DNA of 64,000 nucleotides from JBFWRK01 sp050248955. Its GTDB lineage: Bacteria > Actinomycetota > Acidimicrobiia > Acidimicrobiales > Ilumatobacteraceae. The translations under genes were made by a program, and so were the position numbers. Each line of letters starts with the position of its first letter. The stretch's first letter is position 1. This document shows, one piece after another, positions 35,631 through 44,500 of this stretch. Location: contig JBFWRK010000002.1 in NCBI GenBank assembly GCA_050248955.1, positions 186,001-250,000 of the forward strand, written 5' to 3'. The notes beneath the pieces were generated by a model. The model saw nothing but the letters and a program-made list of their open reading frames with translations, was not told the origin of the DNA and did not search any database.

Positions 35631-36059
35631 ATGGCGCAGAAGCAACTTCAAGAGCTCTCTGTCGAGGAGTGCCTGCAGCTGCTCACGCAGGCACGCGTCG
35701 GTCGGCTGGCCTACCTCGACGAGATGGGGCCGGTAGCGGTGCCGGTCAACTTCGCGACGGTCGACCGAGACATCTACTTCCGCGTCGAGGACGGCGTGAA
35801 GCGCGCCGCGATCGGACAGCCGTGCCTGGCGTTCGAGGTCGACCACATCGATGACGACCAGCATGCCGGCTGGAGCGTGATCGCCCGTGGCGCCGGTCGG
35901 GAGGTGCCACCCGATGATCTCCCGGCCCTGCTCAAGCGGATGCACGGCAGCTTCCCGGCGCCGTGGGCGCTCGGCATCCACAACGTGTGGCTCCAGCTCT
36001 CACCGCACACGATCACCGGGCGACGCCTCGGGCAGGAACGCAGCGCGCCGACGTTCTGA
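35631..36059 (+). CDS. Pyridoxamine 5'-phosphate oxidase-fold flavin/F420-type protein
   Basis: 142-residue split-barrel protein. N-terminal SVEECLQLLTQARVGRLAYLDEMGPVAVPVNFA is typical of the small PNPOx-like proteins (MSMEG/Rv-type) that bind FMN or F420; GWSVIARGAGREV is the central strand pair. Its reaction is unknown. ATG 35631 is 32 bp after the P-type ATPase stop. Confidence 0.78.
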   Translation: MAQKQLQELSVEECLQLLTQARVGRLAYLDEMGPVAVPVNFATVDRDIYFRVEDGVKRAAIGQPCLAFEVDHIDDDQHAGWSVIARGAGREVPPDDLPALLKRMHGSFPAPWALGIHNVWLQLSPHTITGRRLGQERSAPTF

Positions 36060-36171
36060 CGTCCTCGATCGAGCCGATCGGTCGGCGGACGCCGCTACGG
36101 GCAGGTCCTCGAGCACGGCGATGAGGTCGCCCGGCATCGGTACGCTCGCCAGCGAGCGCGACGAGGGAGCC

Positions 36172-37149
36172 ATGGACGACAGCCACACCAGGGCCTATCG
36201 AGGGGGCGTGCTCGAAGCCGAGGACTTCCCCGTCGCGGCCGTATCGGAGTTCCTCGCCCAGCCCGACACCTTCGTCTGGGTCGACTTCTGCGCACCATCG
36301 AAGGAGCAGTTCTACGAGCTCGCCGATGAGCTCGGCCTCCACGAGCTCGCAGTCGAGGACGCGCTCAACGAGCACCAACGACCCAAGCTCGACCACTACG
36401 AGTCGCACCTGTTCCTGTCGTCACATGCGGTTCGCGTGGACGCCGCCGACGGCCGGCTCATCGAGACCGAAGTCGATGCGTTCATCAACAGCCGGTGGAT
36501 CGTCACCGTGCGCAAGAACGACGGCTTCGCGCTGACGCATCTCCTGCGCCGCTGGGATCGCTCGCCTGATCTTGCGGTGCACGGCGTCAGCTTCCTGCTC
36601 TACGGCTTGCTCGACGAGATCATCGACGGGTACTTCGACGCGATCAACGTGTTCGACGAGTTCTACGACGACGTCAGCGAGAGCATCTTCTCCGAACGAC
36701 CGCTCGATCCCGCAGAGCAGCGGCAGTGGTTCCAGATGCGCCGAGCGCTCGTCCGTTTCCACCGCCTCGTCGTACCGATGCGGGAGTCGGTCAGCAGTCT
36801 CATGCGCCGTGAGCTCGGCGCAGTGCCGGAGACCCTCTATCCCTACTTCCAGGACGTCTATGACCACATCCTGCGGGTCAGCGAGTCGAGCGAGGCGCTC
36901 CGGGATCTGGTCAGCACGATCGTCGAGACGAACCTGAGCCTGCGCGACTACCGGCAGAACCAGGTGATGAAGAAGGTCACCAGCTGGGCTGCGATCATCG
37001 CCGTACCCACCTTGATCACCGGCTACTACGGCATGAACGTCCCCTTCCCCGGATCAGGTGAGCAGTCGGGGGTGATCATCTCCGCGCTGCTCGTCGTCGT
37101 CATGTCCGCCGGTCTCTACGTGCTGTTCCGGACGCGAGACTGGCTCTGA
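36172..37149 (+). CDS. corA: CorA-family magnesium/cobalt channel
   Basis: 325 residues: a cytoplasmic alpha/beta funnel, a long stalk helix, and two C-terminal membrane helices. The diagnostic GMN tripeptide (YYGMNVPFPG, about 287-289) lies between them, and the extracytoplasmic loop is short. Forms a pentameric Mg2+ channel in the plasma membrane. Start ATG 36172 follows GAGGGAG. Confidence 0.9.
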   Translation: MDDSHTRAYRGGVLEAEDFPVAAVSEFLAQPDTFVWVDFCAPSKEQFYELADELGLHELAVEDALNEHQRPKLDHYESHLFLSSHAVRVDAADGRLIETEVDAFINSRWIVTVRKNDGFALTHLLRRWDRSPDLAVHGVSFLLYGLLDEIIDGYFDAINVFDEFYDDVSESIFSERPLDPAEQRQWFQMRRALVRFHRLVVPMRESVSSLMRRELGAVPETLYPYFQDVYDHILRVSESSEALRDLVSTIVETNLSLRDYRQNQVMKKVTSWAAIIAVPTLITGYYGMNVPFPGSGEQSGVIISALLVVVMSAGLYVLFRTRDWL

Positions 37150-37150
37150 C

Positions 37151-37176
37151 GGTCGCGGGACTCGAATCGAGCGACC
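37151..37176 (+). terminator. Bulged hairpin after corA
   Basis: GGTCG and CTCGA pair with TCGAG and CGACC across a one-base loop, with a 5-nt bulge in the left arm. It begins two bases after the corA stop. No U-tract. Confidence 0.35.
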
Positions 37177-37213
37177 ACGGGCTCGCCGTCGCGCCCGAAC
37201 GGTACATCGGCCG

Positions 37214-37957
37214 ATGTCCGGCGTGGTACTACGACCATCGTCCGATGGCCGCCGCGGTGCCGGACGCGTCAGAGTGGTGGACGTGAGCGATACCTGGCTG
37301 GACCACGGACACGGCGCCGATGCCTCGCGACTCGCGACCGTGTTCTCCAGCACGCCGGCCGGCCCGGAGCCGCCGGGCGGAGCCGGTCCAGGTCCGTCCC
37401 GGAGTCCGCTGTTCGCCGGTCCGCTCGCCGTGGCGGTGGCCGCACTGTTCGCCGTGCTCGGATCGGCCGGTGCCGTGTATGCCGTCCGCGAGAGCCTGTT
37501 CCCGAGCCTGGGCGCTCCGACATCGGCCTCGGTGTGGCAGAACCCTGTCCCACCCGACGACCCGGTGCCGACCAGCCCGGACGCCGCGGGCACGACCACC
37601 ACCACCTCGAGCACCACGACCACGACCGTCGTCATTCCCGTCGGGCCGGCGGCGACAGCGCCGTCGAGCACCATCGATGATCACGGCGACGATCCCGACG
37701 CTGGTTCCGATCACTCGGGCCCGGACAACTCCGGATCGGGCTCGGACGACACCGGTCCCGATCACTCGGCCCCCGACGACTCGGGCTCGGACAACTCGGG
37801 ATCGGGCTCGAATGATTCGGGTTCGGGATCGGACAACTCCGGATCGGGCTCGGACAACTCCGGATCGGGCTCGGACGACTCCGGATCGGGCTCGGATGAT
37901 TCGGGCTCGGGCTCGGATGATTCGGGTTCGGATCACTCGGGCTCCGGCGACGGCTGA
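37214..37957 (+). CDS. Membrane-anchored acidic Ser/Gly/Asp-repeat protein
   Basis: 247 residues from ATG 37214. A single hydrophobic helix (FAGPLAVAVAALFAVLGSAGAVYAV, about 68-92) is followed by a Thr-rich linker. The C-terminal ~80 residues are almost only S, G, D and N in seven-residue units of the type SGSGSDD. The C-terminal part should face outside the cell; acidic Ser/Gly repeats often serve as flexible, cation-binding or glycosylated stalks. Start is uncertain: no ATG has a ribosome site, and the GTG at 37283 is favoured if the 12-bp motif at 37225-37236 is an operator. Paired in design with the protein at 40062-40712 on the other side of a two-component system. Confidence 0.6.
   Translation: MSGVVLRPSSDGRRGAGRVRVVDVSDTWLDHGHGADASRLATVFSSTPAGPEPPGGAGPGPSRSPLFAGPLAVAVAALFAVLGSAGAVYAVRESLFPSLGAPTSASVWQNPVPPDDPVPTSPDAAGTTTTTSSTTTTTVVIPVGPAATAPSSTIDDHGDDPDAGSDHSGPDNSGSGSDDTGPDHSAPDDSGSDNSGSGSNDSGSGSDNSGSGSDNSGSGSDDSGSGSDDSGSGSDDSGSDHSGSGDG
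37225..37236 (+). promoter_or_regulatory. GGTACTACGACC motif, copy 1
   Basis: The same 12 bases occur at 40782-40793. Both copies lie just upstream of (or at the very start of) the acidic repeat protein genes that flank the two-component system. Candidate binding site for the NarL-type regulator encoded between them. Confidence 0.4.
37720..37950. repeat. 21-bp-period coding repeat (SGSGSDD units)
   Basis: About ten degenerate copies of a 21-base unit containing GACTCCGGATCGGGCTCG, encoding seven-residue S/G/D units. Copies are regular from about 37800 on and more varied before that. Such arrays change length easily by slippage without breaking the frame. Confidence 0.75.
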
Positions 37958-37966
37958 TCGCCACCC

Positions 37967-38617
37967 TCAGTCGGATGTGGACAGGTGCTCGCGCGCCCAG
38001 AGCGCGGCCTGCGTGCGGTCCGAGACACCGAGTCGTTGGAACACGCTGGTCAGGTGGGCCTTCACCGTTCGCTCGGCGATGCCGAGCCGGCGCGCGATCT
38101 GCTTGTTGGCGAGGCCTTCGCGGACGAGCAGCAGCACCTCCCGCTCACGATCGGTGAGCTGGGGCGCGTTCTGGCGGGCGCGGCGTGACTCGAGCAGCGT
38201 CCGTGCCGCCTTCGGATCGAGCGGCGAGCCTCCGGCGTGGACCGCTCTGATCGCCTCGGCGATGTCATCGGGGTCGGCATGCTTCAACAGGTAGCCGTCC
38301 GCCCCGGCAGAGAGCGCGTCGAGGATCCGCGTCTGGTCGGAGAACGACGTCAGCACCAGGACGTGGCTCGAGGGGTGTTCGGCGCTGATCCGCCGAGTCG
38401 CCTCGACCCCGTCGAGCTCGGGCATCGAGAGGTCCATCAGCACGACGTCGGGGTGCAGCTCGTCGACGCGTTCGATCGCCTCGTTCCCGTTCGATGCCGT
38501 TCCGACCAACTCGATGTCGTCGGTGGTCGCGAGGAGCTGTTCCAGCCCCGAACGCACCACCACGTGGTCGTCGACGACGAGCACCCGGATCCGCGTCTTG
38601 CCTGCTCCCGAGGTCAT
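37967..38617 (-). CDS. NarL/FixJ-family response regulator
   Basis: 216 residues: receiver domain with the acidic pair in LVVDDHVVVRSG, phosphoacceptor Asp in VVLMDLSMPELDG and Lys in YLLKHADPDD. C-terminal LuxR-type HTH (LTDREREVLLLVREGLANKQIA, RTVKAHLTSVFQRLGV). ATG 38617 shares its A with the kinase stop (TGATG); a GTG three bases upstream is equally possible. Co-translated with the kinase upstream. Confidence 0.92.
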   Translation of the reverse strand: MTSGAGKTRIRVLVVDDHVVVRSGLEQLLATTDDIELVGTASNGNEAIERVDELHPDVVLMDLSMPELDGVEATRRISAEHPSSHVLVLTSFSDQTRILDALSAGADGYLLKHADPDDIAEAIRAVHAGGSPLDPKAARTLLESRRARQNAPQLTDREREVLLLVREGLANKQIARRLGIAERTVKAHLTSVFQRLGVSDRTQAALWAREHLSTSD

Positions 38618-39942
38618 CACCGAATCCTCGCGTCGATCGGGACGGAGACGTCGACCCGCGTCCCTTCGCCCGGCCCGGACTGCACGCTCAGCGTGCCACC
38701 GAGATCGGCCACCAGCCCCGCCAACGAGCGCAATCCGACATGGCCCCCTGCGGTGCGTCCGTCGAGCGTGTCGGGCGAGAACCCGCGACCGTCGTCGTCG
38801 ACGACGAGATGGACCGATCCGTCGCCGACCCGCAACACGACCCGGACGCGGGTGGCCGCCGAGTGGGTCACGACGTTGCGCAACGCCTCCTGCGCGGCGC
38901 GGTAGACGAGCGCCGCGGCCTCGGGATCGATGGTGATCGTGCCGAGGTCAGCATCGAGACGGGTCTCGATCCCCCGCCCGGCGACGCCACTGAGCAGATC
39001 GCCGACGGCCGACTCGAGCCCTTCCTCCTGCAGGTTCGGGGGATAGATCTCCACCAGCAGCGAGCGCAGCGACTTGATGCTCCCGCGGATGGCAGAGGAC
39101 GCGTCGAGCACCTGTTGGCGGCCGACCGACTCGCCGCGACCCTGCGCCGCGAGCGCCAACGAGACGCCGGTCAGCTCCTGCACGACACCGTCGTGGAGGT
39201 CGCTCGCGATCCGCCGGCGCTCTGCGTCGGACGCGTCGAGCGCGTGCCGCAACAGCCGCTCGCGCTCTCGTTGGCCGGATTGGAGGCGGCGCGCCATCGA
39301 CCACGCGAACGGGATCTGGACGAGTTGCAGCACGATCAGCGCGCCGATCGTGATCGGTGCGAACTGCGCCCACAGGTGGCGCCCGACGTCTGTCACCCCG
39401 CTGTAACGGAAGTACGACTCGAACAGCAGCGGCGTGCCCGACGGCGTCTCTGTTCGCAGGTACACCTCGAGCAGCTTCGACTCGGTCTCGAAACGGTTCT
39501 CCGGCTTGGAGAGGTCGCTCACTTCGGCGCCCTGCTCGTCGCTCCTGAAGATCGCCAGCTCGTCGTCACCGAGCTGGAACTGCTCACCGATGAGGCGGGG
39601 TTCGTCGGAGTAGAGGATGGTGCCGTCCTCGCTCCAGATCTTCACCCGGACGAGCGAGCCGCGCAGCACGGACTCCCTGACCACCGCGTCGATCCGGTCG
39701 AGCGCGTCGCGGTCCATGGTGAGCAGGTCGTCGCCGAGCACGGGGGCGACGAGGCCGACCGAGCTCACGAACGCCGCTCGTTTGGCCTCGTCGATCGCCT
39801 GCTCGGTGCCCACTCGCCGGCTCGCGAACGCGGTGAAGGTGCCGACGAACACCAATGCGATCAGCCCGGCGATCGCGAACCGGGCGACGAGTGACCCGAC
39901 CGAAACCGGCCGGACCCCTACCCGAGCTCGATCCACCTCCAC
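38617..39942 (-). CDS. Sensor histidine kinase with extracytoplasmic sensor (HisKA_3)
   Basis: 441 residues. Helix 1 (VARFAIAGLIALVFVGTFTAF), a ~160-residue extracytoplasmic sensor with Cache-like features (VKIWSEDGTILYSDEPRLIGEQF), and helix 2 (FAPITIGALIVLQLVQIPFAW). Then the phosphoacceptor helix ERRRIASDLHDGVVQELTGV and the ATPase (N box AAQEALRNVVTHS, VDDDGRGFSPD, GHVGLRSLAGLV). GTG 39942 was chosen because GGGAG lies 7 nt upstream; the frame stays open to 39972. The DGTxxYSDE sensor type often binds small ligands. It forms a pair with the regulator at 37967. Confidence 0.87.
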   Translation of the reverse strand: MEVDRARVGVRPVSVGSLVARFAIAGLIALVFVGTFTAFASRRVGTEQAIDEAKRAAFVSSVGLVAPVLGDDLLTMDRDALDRIDAVVRESVLRGSLVRVKIWSEDGTILYSDEPRLIGEQFQLGDDELAIFRSDEQGAEVSDLSKPENRFETESKLLEVYLRTETPSGTPLLFESYFRYSGVTDVGRHLWAQFAPITIGALIVLQLVQIPFAWSMARRLQSGQRERERLLRHALDASDAERRRIASDLHDGVVQELTGVSLALAAQGRGESVGRQQVLDASSAIRGSIKSLRSLLVEIYPPNLQEEGLESAVGDLLSGVAGRGIETRLDADLGTITIDPEAAALVYRAAQEALRNVVTHSAATRVRVVLRVGDGSVHLVVDDDGRGFSPDTLDGRTAGGHVGLRSLAGLVADLGGTLSVQSGPGEGTRVDVSVPIDARIR

Positions 39943-39995
39943 GCTACGTCTCCCGTTCTCGCCGCGACGCACAGTCTCGCTGGTCGCAGCGCGAC

Positions 39996-40029
39996 GACGA
40001 GGCCACGCCGTCGGGCGTGGCCTCGTCGC
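39996..40029 (-). terminator. 15-bp hairpin after the acidic exported protein gene
   Basis: Perfect 15-bp stem (arm CGACGAGGCCACGCC) with a 4-nt GTCG loop, 33 bp after the stop of the minus-strand gene 40062-40712 and before the kinase gene. No U-tract. Very stable, so likely an intrinsic terminator or transcript 3'-end stabiliser. Confidence 0.5.
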
Positions 40030-40061
40030 GAGACACGGCAGATGTCCTCGGATGAGGGCTC

Positions 40062-40712
40062 TCAGGAGTCATCACCGTCACGGTCGCCGCCGTGACCCGA
40101 GCTGTCGTCGGCGCCATCGTCGTCGCCACCACGACCCGAGTGGTCATCGGCGCCGTCGTCGCCCCCGTGACCCGACCTGTCGTCGACACCGTCGTCATCG
40201 CCACCGCGGTGGCCGGAGTCATCGCCAGCACCGGCAGCCGAGCCGGTGCATCGCGGGTCGTTGGCGTGCTCCGCTTCGTCGCAGGGGCCGCTGATGTCGC
40301 CGGGCACGCTGCTCCCGGTGGAGTCGTCCGGCACGGTGCCCGCCGGGCCGTCAGCGACGGTGTTCGAAGGGACGCTGGCGCCGGATGCGCTGTCATCGAT
40401 GGTGTCGTCCGGAACGCTCCCGCCGGTCGATGTGTCAGGCGTGGACACCGTCGTGGCGGTCGTGATCGCGGTCGTGATCGCGGTGGTGGACGACACCGGT
40501 TGCTCGATCGTCGTCGGCGCCGTCGCGCTGGGGACGACCACGTGCAGGCAACCGGGCTCGAGGAGGTGCTCTGCCTCGTCGCAGTTGCCCCGGATCTCGC
40601 CCGGGATGCCGTTGTCGTCCGGCGTACCGCCGGATTGCACGGCGGCGAGCGCCGGCGCCGTCACGCCGATCGCAGCGGCTCCGGCGATGATCCAGATCAG
40701 GTGTCGCTTCAT
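40062..40712 (-). CDS. Secreted acidic repeat protein with duplicated CDEAEH motif
   Basis: 216 residues. Cleavable signal peptide (KRHLIWIIAGAAAIGVTAPALA, probable cut after ALA). A Cys-bounded motif occurs twice: GNCDEAEHLLEPGC (about 42-55) and GPCDEAEHANDPRC (about 141-154), consensus C-DEAEH-x3-P-x-C. They are separated by a Thr/Ser-rich linker. The C-terminal ~60 residues are an Asp/Gly/His repeat (units like DDSGHGGDDDGA), suited to metal binding. Strong ribosome site AGGAG before ATG. Sits beside the two-component system, with the shared 12-bp motif 70 bp upstream. Not recognised as a named family. Confidence 0.7.
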   Translation of the reverse strand: MKRHLIWIIAGAAAIGVTAPALAAVQSGGTPDDNGIPGEIRGNCDEAEHLLEPGCLHVVVPSATAPTTIEQPVSSTTAITTAITTATTVSTPDTSTGGSVPDDTIDDSASGASVPSNTVADGPAGTVPDDSTGSSVPGDISGPCDEAEHANDPRCTGSAAGAGDDSGHRGGDDDGVDDRSGHGGDDGADDHSGRGGDDDGADDSSGHGGDRDGDDS

Positions 40713-40781
40713 CGGTGTCTCCTCGTCTCGTTGGTGACACCATCAAGCGCCTCATCGACGTGCGAGTTGCCAGTGGACCTA

Positions 40782-40793
40782 GGTACTACGACC
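40782..40793 (+). promoter_or_regulatory. GGTACTACGACC motif, copy 2
   Basis: Identical to 37225-37236; here preceded by CCTA. It lies 70 bp upstream of the start of the minus-strand secreted protein gene. Exact 12-base identity in two flanking promoters is unlikely by chance in ~3.5 kb. Confidence 0.4.
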
Positions 40794-40799
40794 TCGCGA

Positions 40800-41444
40800 T
40801 CAGCAGTAGTCGGTGAAGCCGTGCAGCGGGGGCCGGCCGGTCAGCGTCTCGTAGCCGGCCAACAGGTCGGCGCAGGTGGTGTCGGGGATGAAGACGACCA
40901 TCATCGGCCGGTCCATGAGGCCCCACGTCATGATCTCGGCTGCGTGTTCGGCGCCGCGCTCCGACCAGTCCTGCCCCGTGGGATCGGTGCCACGCCAGGT
41001 GTGCAGACCGCGCAACGCCATGAACGCGGCGCGGCGGTCGTCGGTGAGTGCGCCGCGATCCCAGGCGTGGGCCAGCTCGTGCACGAAGAGGAACTGATCG
41101 GCCGGCCGGGCATCGTCGGTGCAGATCCGGATCGTGGAGCGCCCGTGGTCGAAGACGTGAGCACCCCGCCTCCCCCTGCACGCGTCGGGGGATGCCTCGT
41201 GGACGAAGTCGACCGGCGGCAGGGCCAGGTCGGCCTCGCGGAACAGGTCGACAGCCCAGTCGATCAGCGCCTGTTGTTCGGCGCCGAAGCCGCTCGCCGT
41301 CATGTTCGCCTCGCGCCCGGCGATCGGGCCCGGCGGCGGCGTCCCGATTCCGTCCGAGGTCGGCAGCGGGCCGGTGACCCCGAACACGAGCAGGGTCACG
41401 ACGCCGAGGAGGAAGCGGGCAGCGCTGTGTGTCGGTGTGAACAT
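40800..41444 (-). CDS. Small exported HExxH zinc metallopeptidase-like protein
   Basis: 214 residues. N-terminal signal or anchor (RFLLGVVTLLVFGVTG). The segment FLFVHELAHAWDRG carries HExxH (two zinc His and the catalytic Glu), and GAEHAAEIMTWGL about 45 residues later gives a plausible third ligand Glu, the gluzincin arrangement. Four Cys in the mature part (DACRG, ICTDD, TTCAD, DYC end) could form disulfides. The family is not named with certainty. Transcribed away from the large regulator gene at 41595. Confidence 0.65.
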   Translation of the reverse strand: MFTPTHSAARFLLGVVTLLVFGVTGPLPTSDGIGTPPPGPIAGREANMTASGFGAEQQALIDWAVDLFREADLALPPVDFVHEASPDACRGRRGAHVFDHGRSTIRICTDDARPADQFLFVHELAHAWDRGALTDDRRAAFMALRGLHTWRGTDPTGQDWSERGAEHAAEIMTWGLMDRPMMVVFIPDTTCADLLAGYETLTGRPPLHGFTDYC

Positions 41445-41505
41445 GCCCGCACCGTCGGACAGGCGGTTTTACGACGGCCTTGGCCGACTTCGCTCGCAGG
41501 GCGCC

Positions 41506-41528
41506 CGGCTTAAGGCGTCCTTAAGCCG
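41506..41528. promoter_or_regulatory. Perfect inverted repeat upstream of the SARP-STAND-SBP gene
   Basis: Arms CGGCTTAAGG and CCTTAAGCCG around CGT. It ends 66 bp before the start codon. A possible -10 (TATTGT, 41569-41574) follows 40 bp later, which places the repeat at an activator position. It may be an autoregulatory site for the SARP DNA-binding domain or an operator of another regulator; the divergent metallopeptidase gene starts 62 bp on the other side. Confidence 0.5.
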
Positions 41529-41594
41529 CCGGCGCGGAGATCACCCGCGAGGCGCGTTGCGCTGGGCGTATTGTGCGCACGGAGTCAGGCGACC

Positions 41595-44500
41595 ATGGAG
41601 TTCCGAGTCCTCGGGTATCTAGAGATCCGATCCGACGGCGAGGCGCTACCCCTTGGCTCCTCCAAGCAGCGATCACTGTTGGCACTGCTGCTCCTCAACG
41701 CCAACCACGTGGTCTCGACCGACCGCATCATCGACGAGCTCTGGGGCGACGAGGTCGGTCCGAACCGCCAGAACGCGCTGTGGGTGCACGTCTCCAACCT
41801 CCGGTCGCTGCTCGAACCGGATCGCGAGAAGCGGTCCGAGGGCAGCGTGTTGGTCACCCGGTCGCCCGGCTACCTGCTCCGAGTCGCGCACGACGAGCTC
41901 GATGCCTGGCGGTTCGAGGGGCTGCTGCAGGAGGCCCGCGGTCTGCTCGACAGCGATCCGGCCGCGGCCGCGCTGCTCGCCGGCGAGGGCCTCGCTCTGT
42001 GGCGGGGACGCCCGTACGAGGACCTGATCTACGAGTCGTTCACCCAGCCCGAGATCTCCCGTCTCGAGGAGTTGCGCCTCGAGGCGGTGGAGCTGCGCAT
42101 CGATGCCGACCTTCGTCAAGGGCAGGCCGCGACGCTCGTCGGCGAGCTCGAGAGCCTGGTCCGCCAGCATCCCCTTCGGGAGGCGTTCACCGCCGACTTG
42201 ATGGTCGCGCTCCACCGATCGGGTCGGCACGCCGAAGCGCTGCGCGCCTACCAGCGGCTGCGTGCCCACCTCCGCGAGGAGATCGGCGTCGAGCCATCAG
42301 CGTCGCTCGCGGCCCTCGAGCACAAGTTGATCGTCGGCGATCCCTCGCTCGACCACCCCGGCTCACCGACGGGCTCGCGGACCCCACTGGCGGTTCGGGG
42401 ATATGAGCTGCGAGAGCCGCTCGGCGAGCGTCGCTTCGGGCGCGCCTACCGCGCGTACCAGCCCGCGGTCGGCCGTGAGGTGACGGTGGTCGTCAGCCGG
42501 CCCGAGCAGGCCGACGACCCCGCGTTCATCCGCCGGTTCGAGGCCGACGCCGAGCTGGTGGCCCGGCTCGCACACCCACACGTCGTCCCCGTCTACGACT
42601 ACTGGCGCGAGCCTGGTGCCGCGTACCTCGTGACTCCCATGTTCCGACGCGGGAACCTCGCCGACCTCGAGGCGGAGGGTCCCCTCGACGCCCGGACGGT
42701 GGCTCGCCTCGCCGCCGAGATCGGATCGGCGCTGGCCTTCGCCCATCAGCGCGGTGTCGTCCATCGTGCCCTGACCCCTGCGAGCGTCCAGATCGACGAC
42801 GAGCACCATGCCTTCGTCGGCGACTTCGACCTCGCCTCCGGTGGCGAGCTCGACACGGCCGACCAGGGCGTGGTCGCGCGGCGCTACGGCTCGCCCGAGC
42901 AGTTGGCTGGCGGAGCCGCGACCGCACGATCGGACATCTACAGTCTGGCCGTCGTGCTCGCCGAGGCCTTGGCCGGCCGCCACGACGACGTGGCAGCCAT
43001 CCTCCCGGTGCTGTCAGAGCCGCTCCGCTCCGTCATCGCTCGGGCAACCTCGCACGACCCGTCGCTGAGATACCCGGACGCGGAAGCGTTCACCAGCGCT
43101 GCCCTCGATGCGCTCGGACGCCCGCAACCGGCATCACCTGCGATGGTCGAGAACCCGTACAAGGGCCTGCGGTCCTTCGACGAAGCCGACGCTGGGGACT
43201 TCTTCGGCCGTGAGCGCGTCGTCGAGCGTCTGCTGGCGCGCCTCGGCGACGACGGTTCGCGCGGCCGGTTCGTGGCCGTCGTCGGGCCGAGCGGAAGTGG
43301 TAAGTCGAGCGTCGTCAGAGCCGGCCTCCTGCCCGCGCTGCGGCGCGGCGCCCTGCCCGGCTCCGCCGACTGGTACATCGTGACGGTCGCACCAGGAGCC
43401 CACCCCTACGAAGAGCTCGAGGCGGCTCTCCTGCGCGTCGCCGTGAACCCGCCGGCGACCCTGCTCGAGCAGCTGACAGCAGGGTCCGACGGCATCCGGC
43501 GAGCCGTGCGACGCGTGCTGCCCGACGAACGGTTGTGGCTCCTCGTCGTGCTCGACCAGTTCGAGGAGCTGTTCACCCAGACCCCCGAACCGGTCGCCCA
43601 CCGGTTCCTGAACGCACTGGCCGCCGCCGTCGAGGATCCCCGGGGTCGTCTGCGCGTCGTGGCGACGCTGCGCGCCGACTGCTACGACCGGCCCCTTCAG
43701 CACCTTGCCATCAGCGAGCTCGTGCGCCGGGGCACCGAGGTGATCACGCCGATGACACCGAACGAGCTGGAACGCGCCATCGACGGCCCGGCTGAGCGGC
43801 TGGGCGTCCGCTTCGAGCCCGGGCTCGTCGCCGAGATGGTCACCGAAGTCGCCGATCGTCCTGGTGCGCTCCCGTTGCTGCAGTACTCGCTGACCGAGCT
43901 GTTCGACCGGCGAGAAGGCGCGGTGGTCAGTGCGTCGGCGTACCACGAGACCGGCGGCGTGTCCGGTGCGCTGGCCCGACGGGCCGAGGCGCTCTTCAAC
44001 CGGCTGCCGGCCCCTGCTCGGGAGACCACGCGCCAGGTCATGCTCCGACTCGTCACGTTCGGAGAGAGTGGGCAGAGCCTGCGCCGTCGGGTGCAGCGCC
44101 TCGAGCTCACCGCCCTCGGCGACGGGTCGGTCGACGCCGTGCTCGACTCGTTCGGCGAGCACCGACTCCTCAGCTTCGACCGCGACGCCGTGAGCCGCGG
44201 ACCGACCGTCGAGATCGCACACGAGGCGCTGCTCACGGAGTGGGGACGGCTGCGGTCCTGGATCGACGAGACCCGCGACGGCGTACGCCATCAGCGACGT
44301 CTGGCCGTGGCCGCCGCGGAGTGGGACACGGCCGGGCGTGATCCGGGCTACCTCCTCACCGGCCCCGCTCTGGACCAGATGACGTCGTGGGCGGGGACGA
44401 CCGACCTGCAGCTCCATCCGTCCGAACGAGCCTTCCTCGAGGCGAGTGCGCACTTCCGCGACAGCGAACTCGTGCAGGACGCGGAGCGCCGCCGCCGCGA

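Noticed and set aside
37720..37950. CRISPR-like repeats
   Set aside because: The array is coding, has no unique spacers and keeps a seven-codon period; no cas genes are present.
42394..43160. Active Ser/Thr protein kinase in the large regulator
   Set aside because: Catalytic Lys, Asp of HRD, Asn and the Gly of DFG are all missing, so it was called a pseudokinase.
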